Assembly (NCBI RefSeq): GCF_030733425.1
Contig: NZ_JASHIZ010000009.1
Location: 62,001-126,000 of the forward strand
Reading direction: 5' to 3'
Source: Roseovarius sp. MMSF_3350
Lineage (GTDB): Bacteria; Pseudomonadota; Alphaproteobacteria; Rhodobacterales; Rhodobacteraceae
DNA: 64,000 bases
The notes below the pieces were generated by a model. The model searched no databases and was not told where the DNA came from. It was given only the letters and a program-made list of their open reading frames with translations. The translations under genes and the position numbers were made by a program. This document shows positions 1-8,906 of this stretch, in pieces. Position 1 is the stretch's first letter. Every line of letters begins with the position of its first letter.

Positions 1-1470
1 CTGTTCATGGCGCTGATCGCGGTCACGGGACTGGCGGCGCGGCGGCTGTTCGGGAGCATGGCGGGGCTGGTCGCGGTCATGGCCGTGCTGCTGTGGCCGC
101 CGACCGGGCTGACCTATTTCGCACCGGCGCGGATCGACCATCACAACGTGCAGATCCTGCTGATGACGCTGATGATGATCACCGTCCTGTGGCCGGGGCC
201 GCGTGCGCGGCTGGGCGTGGCCGGAGGGCTGGCCGCGGCGCTGTCGTTGGCGGTGGGGCTGGAGACGATGGTGACGATCGCGCTGGCCGGGCTGGTGCTG
301 GCGGGGCGCGTGGTGTTGTTGCGCCCGGGCGGAGCGCGCCAGATGACGGGGTTCTGCCTGGCGCTGGCGGGGGGCGCGACGCTGTTCTTCATGGGCCAGA
401 CCATGCCGGCGGAGTGGCTGGTGTCGCGGTGTGACGAGCTGTCGTTGCCCTACCTTGTGCTGGCCTGGGTGGGGGCGGCGATCTGCATGGCGATGGTCGT
501 GCTGTCGCCGAGGGTGCCCGGCGTGGCGCTGAGGGTAGGCGTGCTGGTGGCGCTGTCGGTGGCCGGGCTCGCCGCACTGGGGCCGTTGATCGGGCCGTGC
601 ACAGGTGGCCCCTATGGCAGCCTGCCGAAAGAGGTGCAGGACCTGATCACCGGGCGGATCATCGAGGCGCGTCCCGCCTTGCCGTATCTATGGCAGGCCA
701 ACGGGCTTGGCTTTCGTTTCGTGGCGCCGGCGGCAATGGCGGTGGCCCTGGGCAGCGCGGTCTGGGCGTGGCAGCTGTGGCGCGGCGGCGGCGGGGGCGC
801 GGCGCGGGCAAGGCTGGGTGTGCTGTTGCTGTTCGGCTGGCTGGGCGTGATCGGGGCGCTGTTCCAGATCCGGCTGGTGCTGATGGGGGCAGCCGCGGTG
901 CCGATGCTGACGGGCGTGGGGGTCGCGTCGCTGCTGGCGGCGGGCCGGGAGGGCCGGTTCGGCCGCATGGGCGCGGTGCCGGCGTTGGTGGCGGTGGGCC
1001 TGACGCTGATGCTGCCGACGCTGCACGGGCTGGTCACCGGCGGGGGCGGCGCGGGGGCGGCGGTGCCCACGACGATCACGAACGCTGGCGTGCGCATGAG
1101 AGATGCGGACACGTGCCGTCAGCCGGAGCTTCTGCGCAGCCTGAACACGGTGCCGCGCGGGGTGGTTCTGACTTCGAGCAGTTATGGCCCGCCGCTGTTG
1201 CTGCTGACGCATCACGACGCGCTGGCGGGGCCTTATCATCGCAGTGCGGACGCGATCGCCAACGGGGCGGTGCCGTTCGACGGCGACGAGGCGGCGCTGC
1301 GCCGGGCGTTGGAGCGGACCGGCGCGGATTACCTGCTGTTGTGCCGCGATGCGGGATATGGCGACGGGACATCCTTTGCCACGCGGCTGGCGGCCGGGGT
1401 GCCGGCCGAGGGGCTGGTGCCGGTCGAGGGGCCGGACGCGGCGCTGGTGCTGCTGAGGGTCGGGCGCTGA
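1..1470 (+). CDS. Polytopic membrane protein, GT-C glycosyltransferase-like (5' end outside the window)
   Basis: The reading frame is already open at base 1 and the first ATG (position 7) lies inside an apparent membrane segment, so the start is probably upstream of the window. The visible 490 residues hold about eight to ten hydrophobic helices and then a soluble C-terminal part of about 120 residues. The motif RIDHHNVQ near residue 40 resembles the acidic/His-His loop of GT-C fold membrane glycosyltransferases and STT3-like proteins. The C-terminal section, with GPPLLLLTHH and PYHRS, resembles the extracytoplasmic domain of such proteins. A lipid-linked sugar transferase role in the inner membrane is inference. 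Donor and acceptor cannot be read from the sequence. Confidence 0.55.
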   Translation: MFMALIAVTGLAARRLFGSMAGLVAVMAVLLWPPTGLTYFAPARIDHHNVQILLMTLMMITVLWPGPRARLGVAGGLAAALSLAVGLETMVTIALAGLVLAGRVVLLRPGGARQMTGFCLALAGGATLFFMGQTMPAEWLVSRCDELSLPYLVLAWVGAAICMAMVVLSPRVPGVALRVGVLVALSVAGLAALGPLIGPCTGGPYGSLPKEVQDLITGRIIEARPALPYLWQANGLGFRFVAPAAMAVALGSAVWAWQLWRGGGGGAARARLGVLLLFGWLGVIGALFQIRLVLMGAAAVPMLTGVGVASLLAAGREGRFGRMGAVPALVAVGLTLMLPTLHGLVTGGGGAGAAVPTTITNAGVRMRDADTCRQPELLRSLNTVPRGVVLTSSSYGPPLLLLTHHDALAGPYHRSADAIANGAVPFDGDEAALRRALERTGADYLLLCRDAGYGDGTSFATRLAAGVPAEGLVPVEGPDAALVLLRVGR

Positions 1471-1570
1471 CGCTCCGAGCCTATCCGGCAACGGCGCGTG
1501 GGTTGTCGGCAACGAGGCTTGACGGCCCTCATGGTCCGGGCAATCTGGGCGCGTCAGCAGGAGCGATATC

Positions 1571-2887
1571 ATGACAAGATGGACAGGCGAGGCGGAACCG
1601 GGCCGCCCGTGGTGGTGGGAAGCGGTGGCACCCGAGGCAACGGCGGACGGTTTGCCGGATCATTGCGACGTGCTGGTGATCGGCGCGGGCTACACCGGAT
1701 TGTCGGCGGCGATTGCAGCGCATGACAGCGGCGCGAAGGTCGTGGTGGTCGAGGCGGGCGTTCCGGGGGAAGGTGCGTCGAGCCGCAATGGCGGGATGGT
1801 GGGCGCGCATCCGCGGCTGAGCTGGGACAAGATGGCGGCGGCCTTTGGCGCGGAGGTGGCGGACGCCCTGCTGGCCGAGGCGGCCCCGGCGCTGGAATGG
1901 GCGCGGGATTTCATCGCGCACGAGACCATCGACTGTGATTTCAAGCAGACCGGACGTGTGCAACTGGCCTATACGGCGGCGCATTTCGAGGGGCAGAAGC
2001 GGCTGGCCGAGAAGGTGCGCGCGAAAAGTAGGGTCAAGGTCGAGCTGCTGGAGCGGGAGGCGCTGGGACGCGAGATCGATACCGGGCTGTATCATGGCGG
2101 CATCCTGTTTCCCGAGCATGGCGCGGTGCATCCGGCGAAGTATCATCGCGGAATGCTGGACGCGGTGCGGCGGCGCGGTGTGCCGGTGGTCAGCCATGCC
2201 CGCGTCGAGGCGATGGAGCGCGACGGCACCCGGCACGTGGCGCGCACGCCGAAGGGGCGCATCCGGGCCGACAAGGTGGTGCTGGCGACGAACGGCTATA
2301 CCACGCGGCCCTTTGCCTGGCACGCGAAGCGGGTGTTTCCTTTGCCGAGCTATATCATTGCGACCGAGGAGTTGCCGGAAAACCTGATCGGGCACCTGGC
2401 ACCGGGGCGGCGGATGATGGTCGAAACGCGGGCGCGGCACAGCTATTTCCGTGTTTCGCCGGACGGCAAGCGCATCCTGTTCGGCGGGCGGGCCGCAATG
2501 CGGGACGTGCCGTTGCACGTGGCCGCCGCGCGGCAAAGGCAGACGATGGTGGAGGTCTGGCCGGAGTTGGAAGAGGCCAGGCTGAGCCACGTCTGGAGCG
2601 GCTATACCGGGTTCAGTTTCGCGCAGATGCCGCATGTAGGGCAGCGCGACGGTATCAGTTTTGCCATGGGTTTCAGCGGGTCGGGGACGGTAATGGCGCC
2701 CTACCTGGGCGCCAAGGCGGGCTGGCTGGCGGTGGGCGATGCCCGGGCCGAGACGGCCTATGCGCAAACCCGCCTGCCGCGGCATGTGCTGCACCTGTTC
2801 GACCGGCCGCATTTCCTGAAGGCGGCGGATGTGGTTTATCGCCACTGGGTCGACCGGGCGGAGGCCTGGCAGGCGCGGCGCCGTTGA
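1571..2887 (+). CDS. FAD-dependent oxidoreductase, DAO family (PuuB/OrdL-like)
   Basis: This 438-residue protein has the N-terminal dinucleotide-binding signature VLVIGAGYTGLSAA (about residues 35-48) and an acidic residue closing the second strand (VVVVEA). The segment GEGASSRNGGMVG follows, as in gamma-glutamylputrescine oxidase-like amine oxidases. The C-terminal part GFSGSGTVMAPYLGAKAGWL is the usual FAD-contacting end of DAO enzymes. The length is normal for PuuB/OrdL proteins. An AGGAG ribosome-binding site sits just before the ATG. It probably oxidises a secondary or primary amine in the cytosol with release of peroxide. The substrate is unknown and no polyamine genes are next to it. 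Confidence 0.85.
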   Translation: MTRWTGEAEPGRPWWWEAVAPEATADGLPDHCDVLVIGAGYTGLSAAIAAHDSGAKVVVVEAGVPGEGASSRNGGMVGAHPRLSWDKMAAAFGAEVADALLAEAAPALEWARDFIAHETIDCDFKQTGRVQLAYTAAHFEGQKRLAEKVRAKSRVKVELLEREALGREIDTGLYHGGILFPEHGAVHPAKYHRGMLDAVRRRGVPVVSHARVEAMERDGTRHVARTPKGRIRADKVVLATNGYTTRPFAWHAKRVFPLPSYIIATEELPENLIGHLAPGRRMMVETRARHSYFRVSPDGKRILFGGRAAMRDVPLHVAAARQRQTMVEVWPELEEARLSHVWSGYTGFSFAQMPHVGQRDGISFAMGFSGSGTVMAPYLGAKAGWLAVGDARAETAYAQTRLPRHVLHLFDRPHFLKAADVVYRHWVDRAEAWQARRR

Positions 2888-3001
2888 CTGTGGCACCGCC
2901 TATGCGTGTAGGCGGTTTTCTGCCATACATGCCATGGAGGAGTGGCTCCGTCCGACCCGGCAACGTAGCCTTTGGAAAAACGAGGGCGAGGCAGAATCTC
3001 G

Positions 3002-3364
3002 ATGAAAAGCAGAGGGATACCGCTGGCACGCACAGGCGTGGTGTCGGTGCTGGCGATGGTGGCTGCGATCGGCGGAATCGGCCCCGGGCCAGTGTCTGCC
3101 ACGGACCGGCAGGCGGATGGCTGGACAGCGCGGAAATGCAGCCTTTACGAGGCGTCGGTGCGCGATGCCATTTCGTTGCACGGACCGGAGGGGCTGCGGA
3201 TGGAGTTCCTGACGGAGAACCAGAAGTTCATCGACGCGGGCTGTACCGCGCGGGTCGAGATCTGCCCGATGACCCACGAGGAGTGGCGGCTGGCCGACAC
3301 GCTGCTGAAGATGACGATGAACGAGGGCATGGCGAGCACCTTCGTTCCGTTCGGCTGTCCCTGA
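3002..3364 (+). CDS. Small exported protein of unknown function
   Basis: The protein is 120 residues from the ATG at 3002. An in-frame start 30 bases upstream would put a charged stretch before the signal peptide and is less likely. It begins with a basic segment and a hydrophobic stretch ending near ATDRQA, typical of a Sec signal peptide. The mature part of about 85 residues has four cysteines (KCSLY, AGCTAR, EICPM, FGCP), which could make two disulfides in the periplasm. I recognise no family. It stands alone between an oxidoreductase gene and a convergent transporter gene. Confidence 0.6.
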   Translation: MKSRGIPLARTGVVSVLAMVAAIGGIGPGPVSATDRQADGWTARKCSLYEASVRDAISLHGPEGLRMEFLTENQKFIDAGCTARVEICPMTHEEWRLADTLLKMTMNEGMASTFVPFGCP

Positions 3365-3389
3365 GGGCCCTTGGGGGGCTGCAGGACCG

Positions 3390-4292
3390 CTACGTGTCGC
3401 GGGCGCGGACCAGCATCAGCAGGCCGATGGTCACCAGTGCGATGCCCGTCCATTCCAGCGGACCGGGGATTTCCGACAGGACCGGGATGGCCAGCAGGGC
3501 CGCCGAAGCCGGCACGGCGGCCGAAAACCCCGCGGTGTGCGTGGGCCCCAGGTGGTTCGCCGCGATGGCAAAGCACGCCATGGCCAGGATGCCTGGCCCC
3601 AGGCCCTGGTAGGCGGCCTGGAACAGGATCGTGCCGGTGTCGGCCTGCGCAAGGCCCGAGGGCAGGAAGAAGTACCACAGCGGCAGGAAGACCAGCGCGT
3701 TGGGAATATTGATCGCCACCAGTGCCTGTCGCGGGGTCAGCCGCCAACGGCGCACGCCGAAGATATAGACCGACTGGATCGCGGCGGCGGTCAGGAAGAA
3801 GACGATCCCCAGCGCCGCGCCTTCGCCGGTGGTGCGGATGCCCGTGACGGCGACGAAAACCGCCCCGACAGTGACGATGGCGAGGCTGACCAATTGCAGG
3901 CGGTTGGGCAGCGCGCCGGTGAAGGCGGTCACCAGCAGCACGGTGAAGAAGGGCAGTGCGCCGTTGGTGAAGACCCCGGCATAGGCCGCCGACGTGTAGC
4001 GCAGGCCCATGTAGACCAGCATCGCATAGAGCGCCCCCGACCCGCAGAGCGCGATCAGCGCCAGCGGTACCGCCCCGAGGTGGCGCGGCCACCACGCCCA
4101 GGCGAAGGGCGCCATCAGCACCCCCGTCACCATGAAACGCAGCGCGGTGATGTCGCCCGGTGTCAATTCGGTCTGCACGCCCGCGCGGGAGAAGACGATG
4201 AAGCCCGACCAGATCACCAGCACGCCGAAGGCGGCAGCGAGCCCGAGGGTGCGGTTCTGGATATCCTCGGGCAGGGTGGTCTGGGCTGTCAT
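3390..4292 (-). CDS. EamA-family (DMT superfamily) transporter
   Basis: The protein is 300 residues with ten predicted hydrophobic helices arranged as two five-helix EamA repeats. Features include FGVLVIWSGFIVFSRAG at the start and ALLAIPVLSEIPGPLEWTG near the end, where the conserved E-x-P of the second repeat is visible. I chose the ATG at 4292 because the 17 residues of the longer frame upstream are polar and do not belong to the family. It is likely an inner-membrane exporter of a small metabolite or amino acid. The substrate is not readable. It faces the small exported-protein gene convergently. Confidence 0.85.
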   Translation of the reverse strand: MTAQTTLPEDIQNRTLGLAAAFGVLVIWSGFIVFSRAGVQTELTPGDITALRFMVTGVLMAPFAWAWWPRHLGAVPLALIALCGSGALYAMLVYMGLRYTSAAYAGVFTNGALPFFTVLLVTAFTGALPNRLQLVSLAIVTVGAVFVAVTGIRTTGEGAALGIVFFLTAAAIQSVYIFGVRRWRLTPRQALVAINIPNALVFLPLWYFFLPSGLAQADTGTILFQAAYQGLGPGILAMACFAIAANHLGPTHTAGFSAAVPASAALLAIPVLSEIPGPLEWTGIALVTIGLLMLVRARDT

Positions 4293-4342
4293 GGCGCGAT
4301 CAGTGGCAGAGGGCGCGGGGCGTGTCCATAGCGATGGATGCA

Positions 4343-4397
4343 AGGCCGGTATGCCACCGGCCTGAAACGAAGAACGCCGGCCCGAAGACCGGCGTTC
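4343..4397 (-). terminator. Tandem hairpins closing the amt operon
   Basis: Two inverted repeats lie just after the stop of the minus-strand small membrane gene. The first one met by transcription is GAACGCCGG/CCGGCGTTC (9-bp arms, 4372-4397, 8-base loop) and the second is AGGCCGG/CCGGCCT (4343-4363). Between them the minus-strand RNA has a U-rich stretch (TTCGTTTC). This fits an intrinsic terminator of the amt transcript. Confidence 0.6.
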
Positions 4398-4416
4398 AAA
4401 GCGCGCGCAGGAGATC

Positions 4417-4647
4417 TTATTCCCGCGCTTCGTCCTCGAAGACCCGCGCTATGCGCTCTTGACCGTGGGCCGCCGCCTCGTCGGCGTCGAGTTCACGGCG
4501 TTCGATCCTGGCTTGCAGGACGTGAAACGCCAGCCAGAACAGGACGCCGACGATCAGGAGGATCACTTCGGTGCCGACCATGGGATAGATCGGGCCGATC
4601 TGGGACAGGTCGGCGCCTGCCCAGGTTTCGATGGATGTCGTTGACAT
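4417..4647 (-). CDS. Small single-pass membrane protein paired with the ammonium transporter
   Basis: This 76-residue protein has a short N-terminal stretch, one transmembrane helix (about residues 25-46: TEVILLIVGVLFWLAFHVLQ) and a charged C-terminal tail rich in Glu, Asp and Arg. A GAGGA ribosome-binding site precedes the ATG. Its gene starts 13 bases after the ammonium transporter stop on the same strand, so the two are almost certainly co-transcribed. A role as an accessory or stabilising partner of the transporter is inferred from context only. Confidence 0.7.
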   Translation of the reverse strand: MSTTSIETWAGADLSQIGPIYPMVGTEVILLIVGVLFWLAFHVLQARIERRELDADEAAAHGQERIARVFEDEARE

Positions 4648-4660
4648 TGTGCGGTCCTCC

Positions 4661-6097
4661 TCAGGTCAGCAGGCCAAGGCGCTTGGCCTCGGCGATGTCG
4701 GCTTCGGACACCTCGATGGCGTCCATTTCCTCGGCGATCTCCTCGGACATGTCGAGCCCGACGAGTTCGACCGCGGGCGGGACGCGCAACATCCCCATGC
4801 CCATCAGGATCTTCGAAACGATCCAGGCGGGCAGAAAGCCCAGCACGCCGAACATGATGAGCGCACCTGCGAACTGGCCCCAGGGGGTGATGACCGCGAC
4901 GGTTTCGTGATAGGCCGCCGTGGCCGGGTGGCCCCAGAGCATGAAGCCGCAGATCACCAGCCCGAGAAAGCCCGCGTAGCCGTGCACGGCCACGGCGCCC
5001 ACCGGATCGTCGATCTTGAAGCGGCGCTCGACCCAGAAGTGCATCTTGTAGGCGAAGACCGCGCCGACCCCGCCGATCAGCATGGCCTGGATCGGGTGAT
5101 AGAGGTCATTGCCCGCCGAGGCGGTAATGATTCCGGCAAGGCCGGCCGAGTAGGTCCAGAACGCCTCTCCCTTCGAGACGACGTAGCCGGCCAGCAGGCC
5201 GCCCGAGAGCGACATCAGGAAGTTGAAGACGATGGCCGACAGGGTTGTGGGGGTAAGGTAGATCGTGGTGGCCGTGAAGTTCACCATGCCTTCGGCGCCG
5301 CCCAGCGTGCCGTGGTCGATGATCGGCACGTTGCAGGCGACGTAAAAGCCCCAGAAGCCGCAATAGATCAGGAAGAGCCCGATCGTCACCAGCCATTTGT
5401 TGTGCGGGTTGATGTTGCGCGGTGTGCCGTCGGGGGCGAACTTGCCGATCCGCGGGCCCAGAACGACGATCACGCCGAGGGCGAAGCCGCCCGCGATGGC
5501 GTGGATCACGCCCGAGGCATAGGCATCGTGATAGCCCAGCTGCGTGACCATCCAGCCGTCGGGGTGCCAACCCCAGGCCGCGTCGATGATCCAGGTGCCC
5601 GAGCCGATGACCACGGCCAGGATCCAGAAGGCGGTGGGCCGGATGCGCTCGATGGTGGCGCCCGACACGATCGAGGCCGCGGTCCAGCTGAACAGCAGGA
5701 AGGCCGCCCAGAAGACGCCGTTGAGACGGTTCCAGAAGCTGTTGCCAAGCTCGGCGCCATAGCCCTGCGCGCTTTCCAGCGCCGGGCCGGGGCCGCCCAG
5801 GTGCGTGCCCATGAGTTCGGACCACGGCACGGCGTTGTCCGATTGCGTCAGACCGCCGGTGATGCCGGGGCCGTTGGGCAAGGCGAAGTAGATCCACCAT
5901 CCGAAGAAGAAGAAGGTGACGGTCACCAGCGGCATGAGCATGGTGTTCTTCATCACCGTGTGCATGTGGTTCTTGTGGCGGCTTGCGCCGACCTCGTACA
6001 TGCAGAAGCCGACGTGGATCAGGAACATGAGTGGTACGGTCACCCAATAATAGAACTCGGTGAAGATCACCGTCAGTGCACCGATATCGGTATCCAA
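4661..6097 (-). CDS. amt: Ammonium transporter (Amt family), TTG start
   Basis: The protein is 478 residues with about eleven membrane helices. It carries both pore histidine contexts of Amt/Rh channels: ASGVIHAIAGG for the first and GAVAVHGYAGFLG for the second. It moves ammonium/ammonia across the inner membrane. I chose the TTG at 6097 because GGAGG lies 8 bases upstream. The longer ATG frame adds 25 Arg-rich residues foreign to the family. The C-terminal about 60 residues form an acidic cytosolic tail ending LDMSEEIAEEMDAIEVSE. No glnK gene is adjacent, unlike the common glnK-amtB pair. A small membrane protein gene follows in the same operon. Confidence 0.9.
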   Translation of the reverse strand: MDTDIGALTVIFTEFYYWVTVPLMFLIHVGFCMYEVGASRHKNHMHTVMKNTMLMPLVTVTFFFFGWWIYFALPNGPGITGGLTQSDNAVPWSELMGTHLGGPGPALESAQGYGAELGNSFWNRLNGVFWAAFLLFSWTAASIVSGATIERIRPTAFWILAVVIGSGTWIIDAAWGWHPDGWMVTQLGYHDAYASGVIHAIAGGFALGVIVVLGPRIGKFAPDGTPRNINPHNKWLVTIGLFLIYCGFWGFYVACNVPIIDHGTLGGAEGMVNFTATTIYLTPTTLSAIVFNFLMSLSGGLLAGYVVSKGEAFWTYSAGLAGIITASAGNDLYHPIQAMLIGGVGAVFAYKMHFWVERRFKIDDPVGAVAVHGYAGFLGLVICGFMLWGHPATAAYHETVAVITPWGQFAGALIMFGVLGFLPAWIVSKILMGMGMLRVPPAVELVGLDMSEEIAEEMDAIEVSEADIAEAKRLGLLT

Positions 6098-6446
6098 TTT
6101 ACTGTCCTCCCGTTCTGGTGCGGTCCCGGAGGCGACAGGGCGATGGCGCCTTCGGGCAAGCACCCATTTCATTTGCCGGCCATTCTTGGACGAGGCCGGT
6201 GTCCGGCGAGCCGTGAAAAACGGCGGGCCGGATTTTCACACGATGCTTAATTCTTGTGCGATTTACCACAAAAAAAGCCTCTGAATGAATAAATAATTCC
6301 TGTGAAGAAATTTTCCGCTTGTGACGCGTGCGGAGTTGAAGCCGCCGCAGACGCGGAGCCTCGACCGCTTCGCCGGTGTTTTCGCTGGCTGGGGATGCGA
6401 TGGCGGGCGGGTCGCGCGTTGTGCGAGGGCGGGGCGCGCTGCCGCG
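6098..6446. other. Gene-free stretch upstream of amt
   Basis: No convincing coding sequence is seen. The part 6236-6312 is unusually A+T-rich for this genome (runs such as TTTACCACAAAAAAAG and AATGAATAAATAATTCC) and is the likely promoter region of amt on the minus strand. The inverted repeat GTGAAAA/TTTTCAC (6213-6239) lies in what would be the amt leader. I looked for a sigma-54 GG-N10-GC element and did not find a convincing one. The remainder (6313-6446) lies beyond the 3' end of the cupin gene and shows nothing clear. Confidence 0.4.
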
Positions 6447-6731
6447 CTACCGGATCTCGACCTCGACGAAGCTCATCGGCGCAGAGCCGGCATTGATGAC
6501 GTTGTGTTTCACGCCCTTCGCACGAGCATAGGCGCTGCCGGCGGGCACTGTTACCTCGCGCGTCTGCCCATCTGGCTCTTGCAGGCGCATCCGGCACTCG
6601 GTGATCGCGGTGATGACATAGTCGAGCTCGTGCGTGTGCCAGCCCGTCTGCTGGCCCGGCGCGAAGTCGAACCGGGTGACGCGGGTGCGGGCGTCGTCGA
6701 TGAGCACGGTTGCTGTGCAGGTCATGGTCAT
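6447..6731 (-). CDS. Small cupin-domain protein (BauB-like)
   Basis: This single-domain cupin is 94 residues from the ATG at 6731 (a second ATG at 6725 is possible). The metal-binding cupin motif 1 is visible as GWHTHELDYVITAITE (two His and a Glu) and motif 2 as GSAYARAKGVKHNVINAG with its His. The size and layout resemble the cupins annotated as beta-alanine degradation protein BauB. The longer open frame upstream is rejected because it runs into the divergent Fe-S flavoprotein promoter and has no family similarity. Substrate unknown; a cytosolic metal-dependent role is inferred. Confidence 0.75.
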   Translation of the reverse strand: MTMTCTATVLIDDARTRVTRFDFAPGQQTGWHTHELDYVITAITECRMRLQEPDGQTREVTVPAGSAYARAKGVKHNVINAGSAPMSFVEVEIR

Positions 6732-6828
6732 GCGGCGTCTCGTTCCCTGGATGGCGCTGGTCAGGGGCTTGCGTGTGGCGGCGGGGCCGGTCACCAATAC
6801 GGTAGAACCTGTGCGAGGGAAAGGCGGC

Positions 6829-8049
6829 ATGACAGAGGTGCGACAGGCAGGCAGCGTGCGAGAGGTGGTCGAGAGCGGTCTTTGCATCGGCTGCGGTCTC
6901 TGCGAGGCGCTTGCCCCGGAGCGCTGGGTCATGCGGATGAACCGGCACGGGCGGCTGCGGCCGGCGCCGGTGGCGGCTGAAGAGTCCGGAGCGGATGCCG
7001 AAATCCTGGCCGCCTGTCCCGGCGTGGTCGCCAGGGCCGATGCGCAGGGCGATAGGGACGATGCCGTCTGGGGCAGCTACACGCACATGGGCGAGGCCTG
7101 GGCCGGCGACCCCGATATCCGGTTCCGCGCGTCGTCGGGCGGGGTGCTGACGGCGCTTGGCGTGCATTTGCTGCGCACGGGCAAGGCCGCGTTTGTCCTG
7201 CATTGCGCCGCCGATCCCGGGCGGCCCATGCGCTCGCGCTGGGTGATGTCCGACACGCCGGAGGAGCTGGCCGCACGCGCCGGATCACGCTATGGGCCGA
7301 GCGATACGCTGGCCGGGCTGGAGGCGGCGCTGGCGCGGGGGGAACCCTTTGCCGTCATCGCCAAGCCCTGCGACGCTGGCGCTGTACGGGCCCGGGCCAA
7401 GGCGGATGCGCGGCTGGACAGCCTGCTGGTGGCCGTCCTGGTGATGGTCTGCGGCGGGGCGTCGGACCTGGGCAAGTCGCAGGCGGTGCTTGACGAGCTG
7501 GGCGTGGCGGAGAACGAGCTGGCGCTGTTTCGCTATCGTGGCCACGGAAACCCGGGGCCGACCCGGATCGAGACGCGGGACGGACGACATTTCGAAAAGA
7601 CCTATAACGAGATGTGGGCGGACGAGGCGGGCTGGCGCATCCAGAGCCGATGCAAGCTGTGCCCTGATGCGATCGGCGAAGCGGCGGACGTGGCCGCGGC
7701 GGATATCTGGCCCGGTGCGGAGCCCGACGGAGAGGATGACGGTTTCAACGGCGTGATCGTGCGCTCGCCCACGGGCCAGGCGCTGTTCGACGCTGCCGTC
7801 TCGGCCGGAGATCTGGTGCGGGGGGCCGATCATTCACCGCGCGACTATGACCGCTTTCAGCCGCACCAGGTGGATCGCAAGCAGGCGATGGCCGCGCGGT
7901 TGCGGGGATTGGCGGCAGCGGGGCGCCCGGTATATGCACATGGCGGGCTGCGGCTGGACACGCTGGATTCAAAGGACCCGGACGAAGAGGCGGGCGCCTT
8001 GCGCCGCGCGAAGGTTGGCCGGTTCGATGACGAGGTGCCAGAGCCATGA
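6829..8049 (+). CDS. FrhB/FdhB-like iron-sulfur flavoprotein (coenzyme F420 hydrogenase beta-subunit family)
   Basis: The protein is 406 residues from the ATG at 6829. An N-terminal CIGCGLCE cluster motif (Cys 19, 22, 25) with a later ACPG gives a ferredoxin-like [4Fe-4S] site. The FrhB N-domain signature FRASSGGVLTALG and the C-domain motif SRCKLCPDAIGEAADVAAADIWPG-like region (Cys pair near residue 280) follow. Family members bind FAD and Fe-S clusters and pass electrons to a partner. In bacteria without F420 the real cofactor partner is often unknown. The gene overlaps the ADP-ribosylglycohydrolase gene by four bases, so the two are translationally coupled. The reaction is not identified. 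Confidence 0.85.
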   Translation: MTEVRQAGSVREVVESGLCIGCGLCEALAPERWVMRMNRHGRLRPAPVAAEESGADAEILAACPGVVARADAQGDRDDAVWGSYTHMGEAWAGDPDIRFRASSGGVLTALGVHLLRTGKAAFVLHCAADPGRPMRSRWVMSDTPEELAARAGSRYGPSDTLAGLEAALARGEPFAVIAKPCDAGAVRARAKADARLDSLLVAVLVMVCGGASDLGKSQAVLDELGVAENELALFRYRGHGNPGPTRIETRDGRHFEKTYNEMWADEAGWRIQSRCKLCPDAIGEAADVAAADIWPGAEPDGEDDGFNGVIVRSPTGQALFDAAVSAGDLVRGADHSPRDYDRFQPHQVDRKQAMAARLRGLAAAGRPVYAHGGLRLDTLDSKDPDEEAGALRRAKVGRFDDEVPEP

Positions 8050-8891
8050 TGCAGAAACCCTTTAGCGAGGACGAGGCGCTCGGGATGCTGGTGGGGCTGG
8101 CCGTGGGCGACGCGGTGGGCACGACGCTGGAGTTCCGCCCGCGCGGCACGTTCGAGCCGATCACCGACATGGTGGGCGGCGGGCCTTTCAACCTGGAGCC
8201 CGGCAAGTGGACGGACGACACCTCGATGGCGATGTGCCTGGCGCAGATGCTGCGCTCGGCCAATGGCTGGGACGCCGAGGACGCGATGAAGCGATTCGTG
8301 AACTGGCGCGACAACGGGTACCTGTCGTCGACCCGCGTGTGTTTCGACATCGGCAACCAGACCAACGCGGCGCTGACCCGGTTTCAGCAGACCGGCAACC
8401 CCTATGCCGGGCCGGTGGAGGATGAATATAGCGGCAATGGTGGAATCATGCGGCTGGCGCCGGTTGTGATCGCCTATGGCGCCTCGAAGGAAAGCGCCAT
8501 GGCGGTGGCACGGTTGCAGAGCCGGCTGACCCACGCGAGCCCCCTGTGCCAGAGGGCGGCGGCGAACATGGCGGAGTTCCTGGTGACCGGCGACAGGGGG
8601 ATTTTGCCGTGCCCCGATACGCCGCCCGACGAGGCCAGCGGATACGTGGTGCATACGCTGCACGCGGCCTTCTGGGCGCTGACGCAGGGCGAGACGTTCC
8701 GCGACGCGGTGCTGGCGGGCGTGAACCTGGGCGGGGATGCCGACACGGTGGGTGCCGTGGTGGGGCAGCTGGCCGGGCGCATTTACGGATATGCCGGCAT
8801 TCCCGATGCGTGGCGCGCGCGGCTATACGACCATGACAAGATCAGGACCGCGGCGGAGGACCTCTATGCCATGCGCCCGATCGACATCTAA
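8046..8891 (+). CDS. ADP-ribosylglycohydrolase family protein (DraG-like)
   Basis: The protein is 281 residues. It has the family hallmarks in order: GMLVGLAVGDAVGTTLEF near the N-terminus, the di-magnesium motif KWTDDTSMAMCLAQ (about residue 57) and the C-terminal NLGGDADTVGAVVGQLAG. All metal-binding Asp/Thr positions that I can judge are present, so it should be an active ADP-ribosyl hydrolase. The substrate (protein, nucleic acid or small molecule) is unknown. No dinitrogenase or draT gene is present, so a nitrogenase role is unlikely. It overlaps the upstream Fe-S flavoprotein gene by four bases. Confidence 0.88.
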   Translation: MMQKPFSEDEALGMLVGLAVGDAVGTTLEFRPRGTFEPITDMVGGGPFNLEPGKWTDDTSMAMCLAQMLRSANGWDAEDAMKRFVNWRDNGYLSSTRVCFDIGNQTNAALTRFQQTGNPYAGPVEDEYSGNGGIMRLAPVVIAYGASKESAMAVARLQSRLTHASPLCQRAAANMAEFLVTGDRGILPCPDTPPDEASGYVVHTLHAAFWALTQGETFRDAVLAGVNLGGDADTVGAVVGQLAGRIYGYAGIPDAWRARLYDHDKIRTAAEDLYAMRPIDI

Positions 8892-8906
8892 CAGAGAGGA
8901 AAACTC

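Noticed and set aside
1529..2896. A 455-codon minus-strand open frame
   Set aside because: It is the antisense shadow of the FAD oxidoreductase, with Arg/Pro/His-rich low-complexity composition and no ribosome-binding site.
6213..6239. GTGAAAA/TTTTCAC repeat as a riboswitch in the amt leader
   Set aside because: The arms are short and far apart and no known riboswitch core can be recognised.
4631..6250. A 539-codon open frame on the plus strand
   Set aside because: It lies antisense to the well-supported ammonium transporter, is rich in Arg, Asp, Gly and His as expected from a GC-rich antisense frame, and resembles no family.
8046..8891. Naming the ADP-ribosylglycohydrolase draG
   Set aside because: No nif or draT genes are present in the window and the family covers many substrates.
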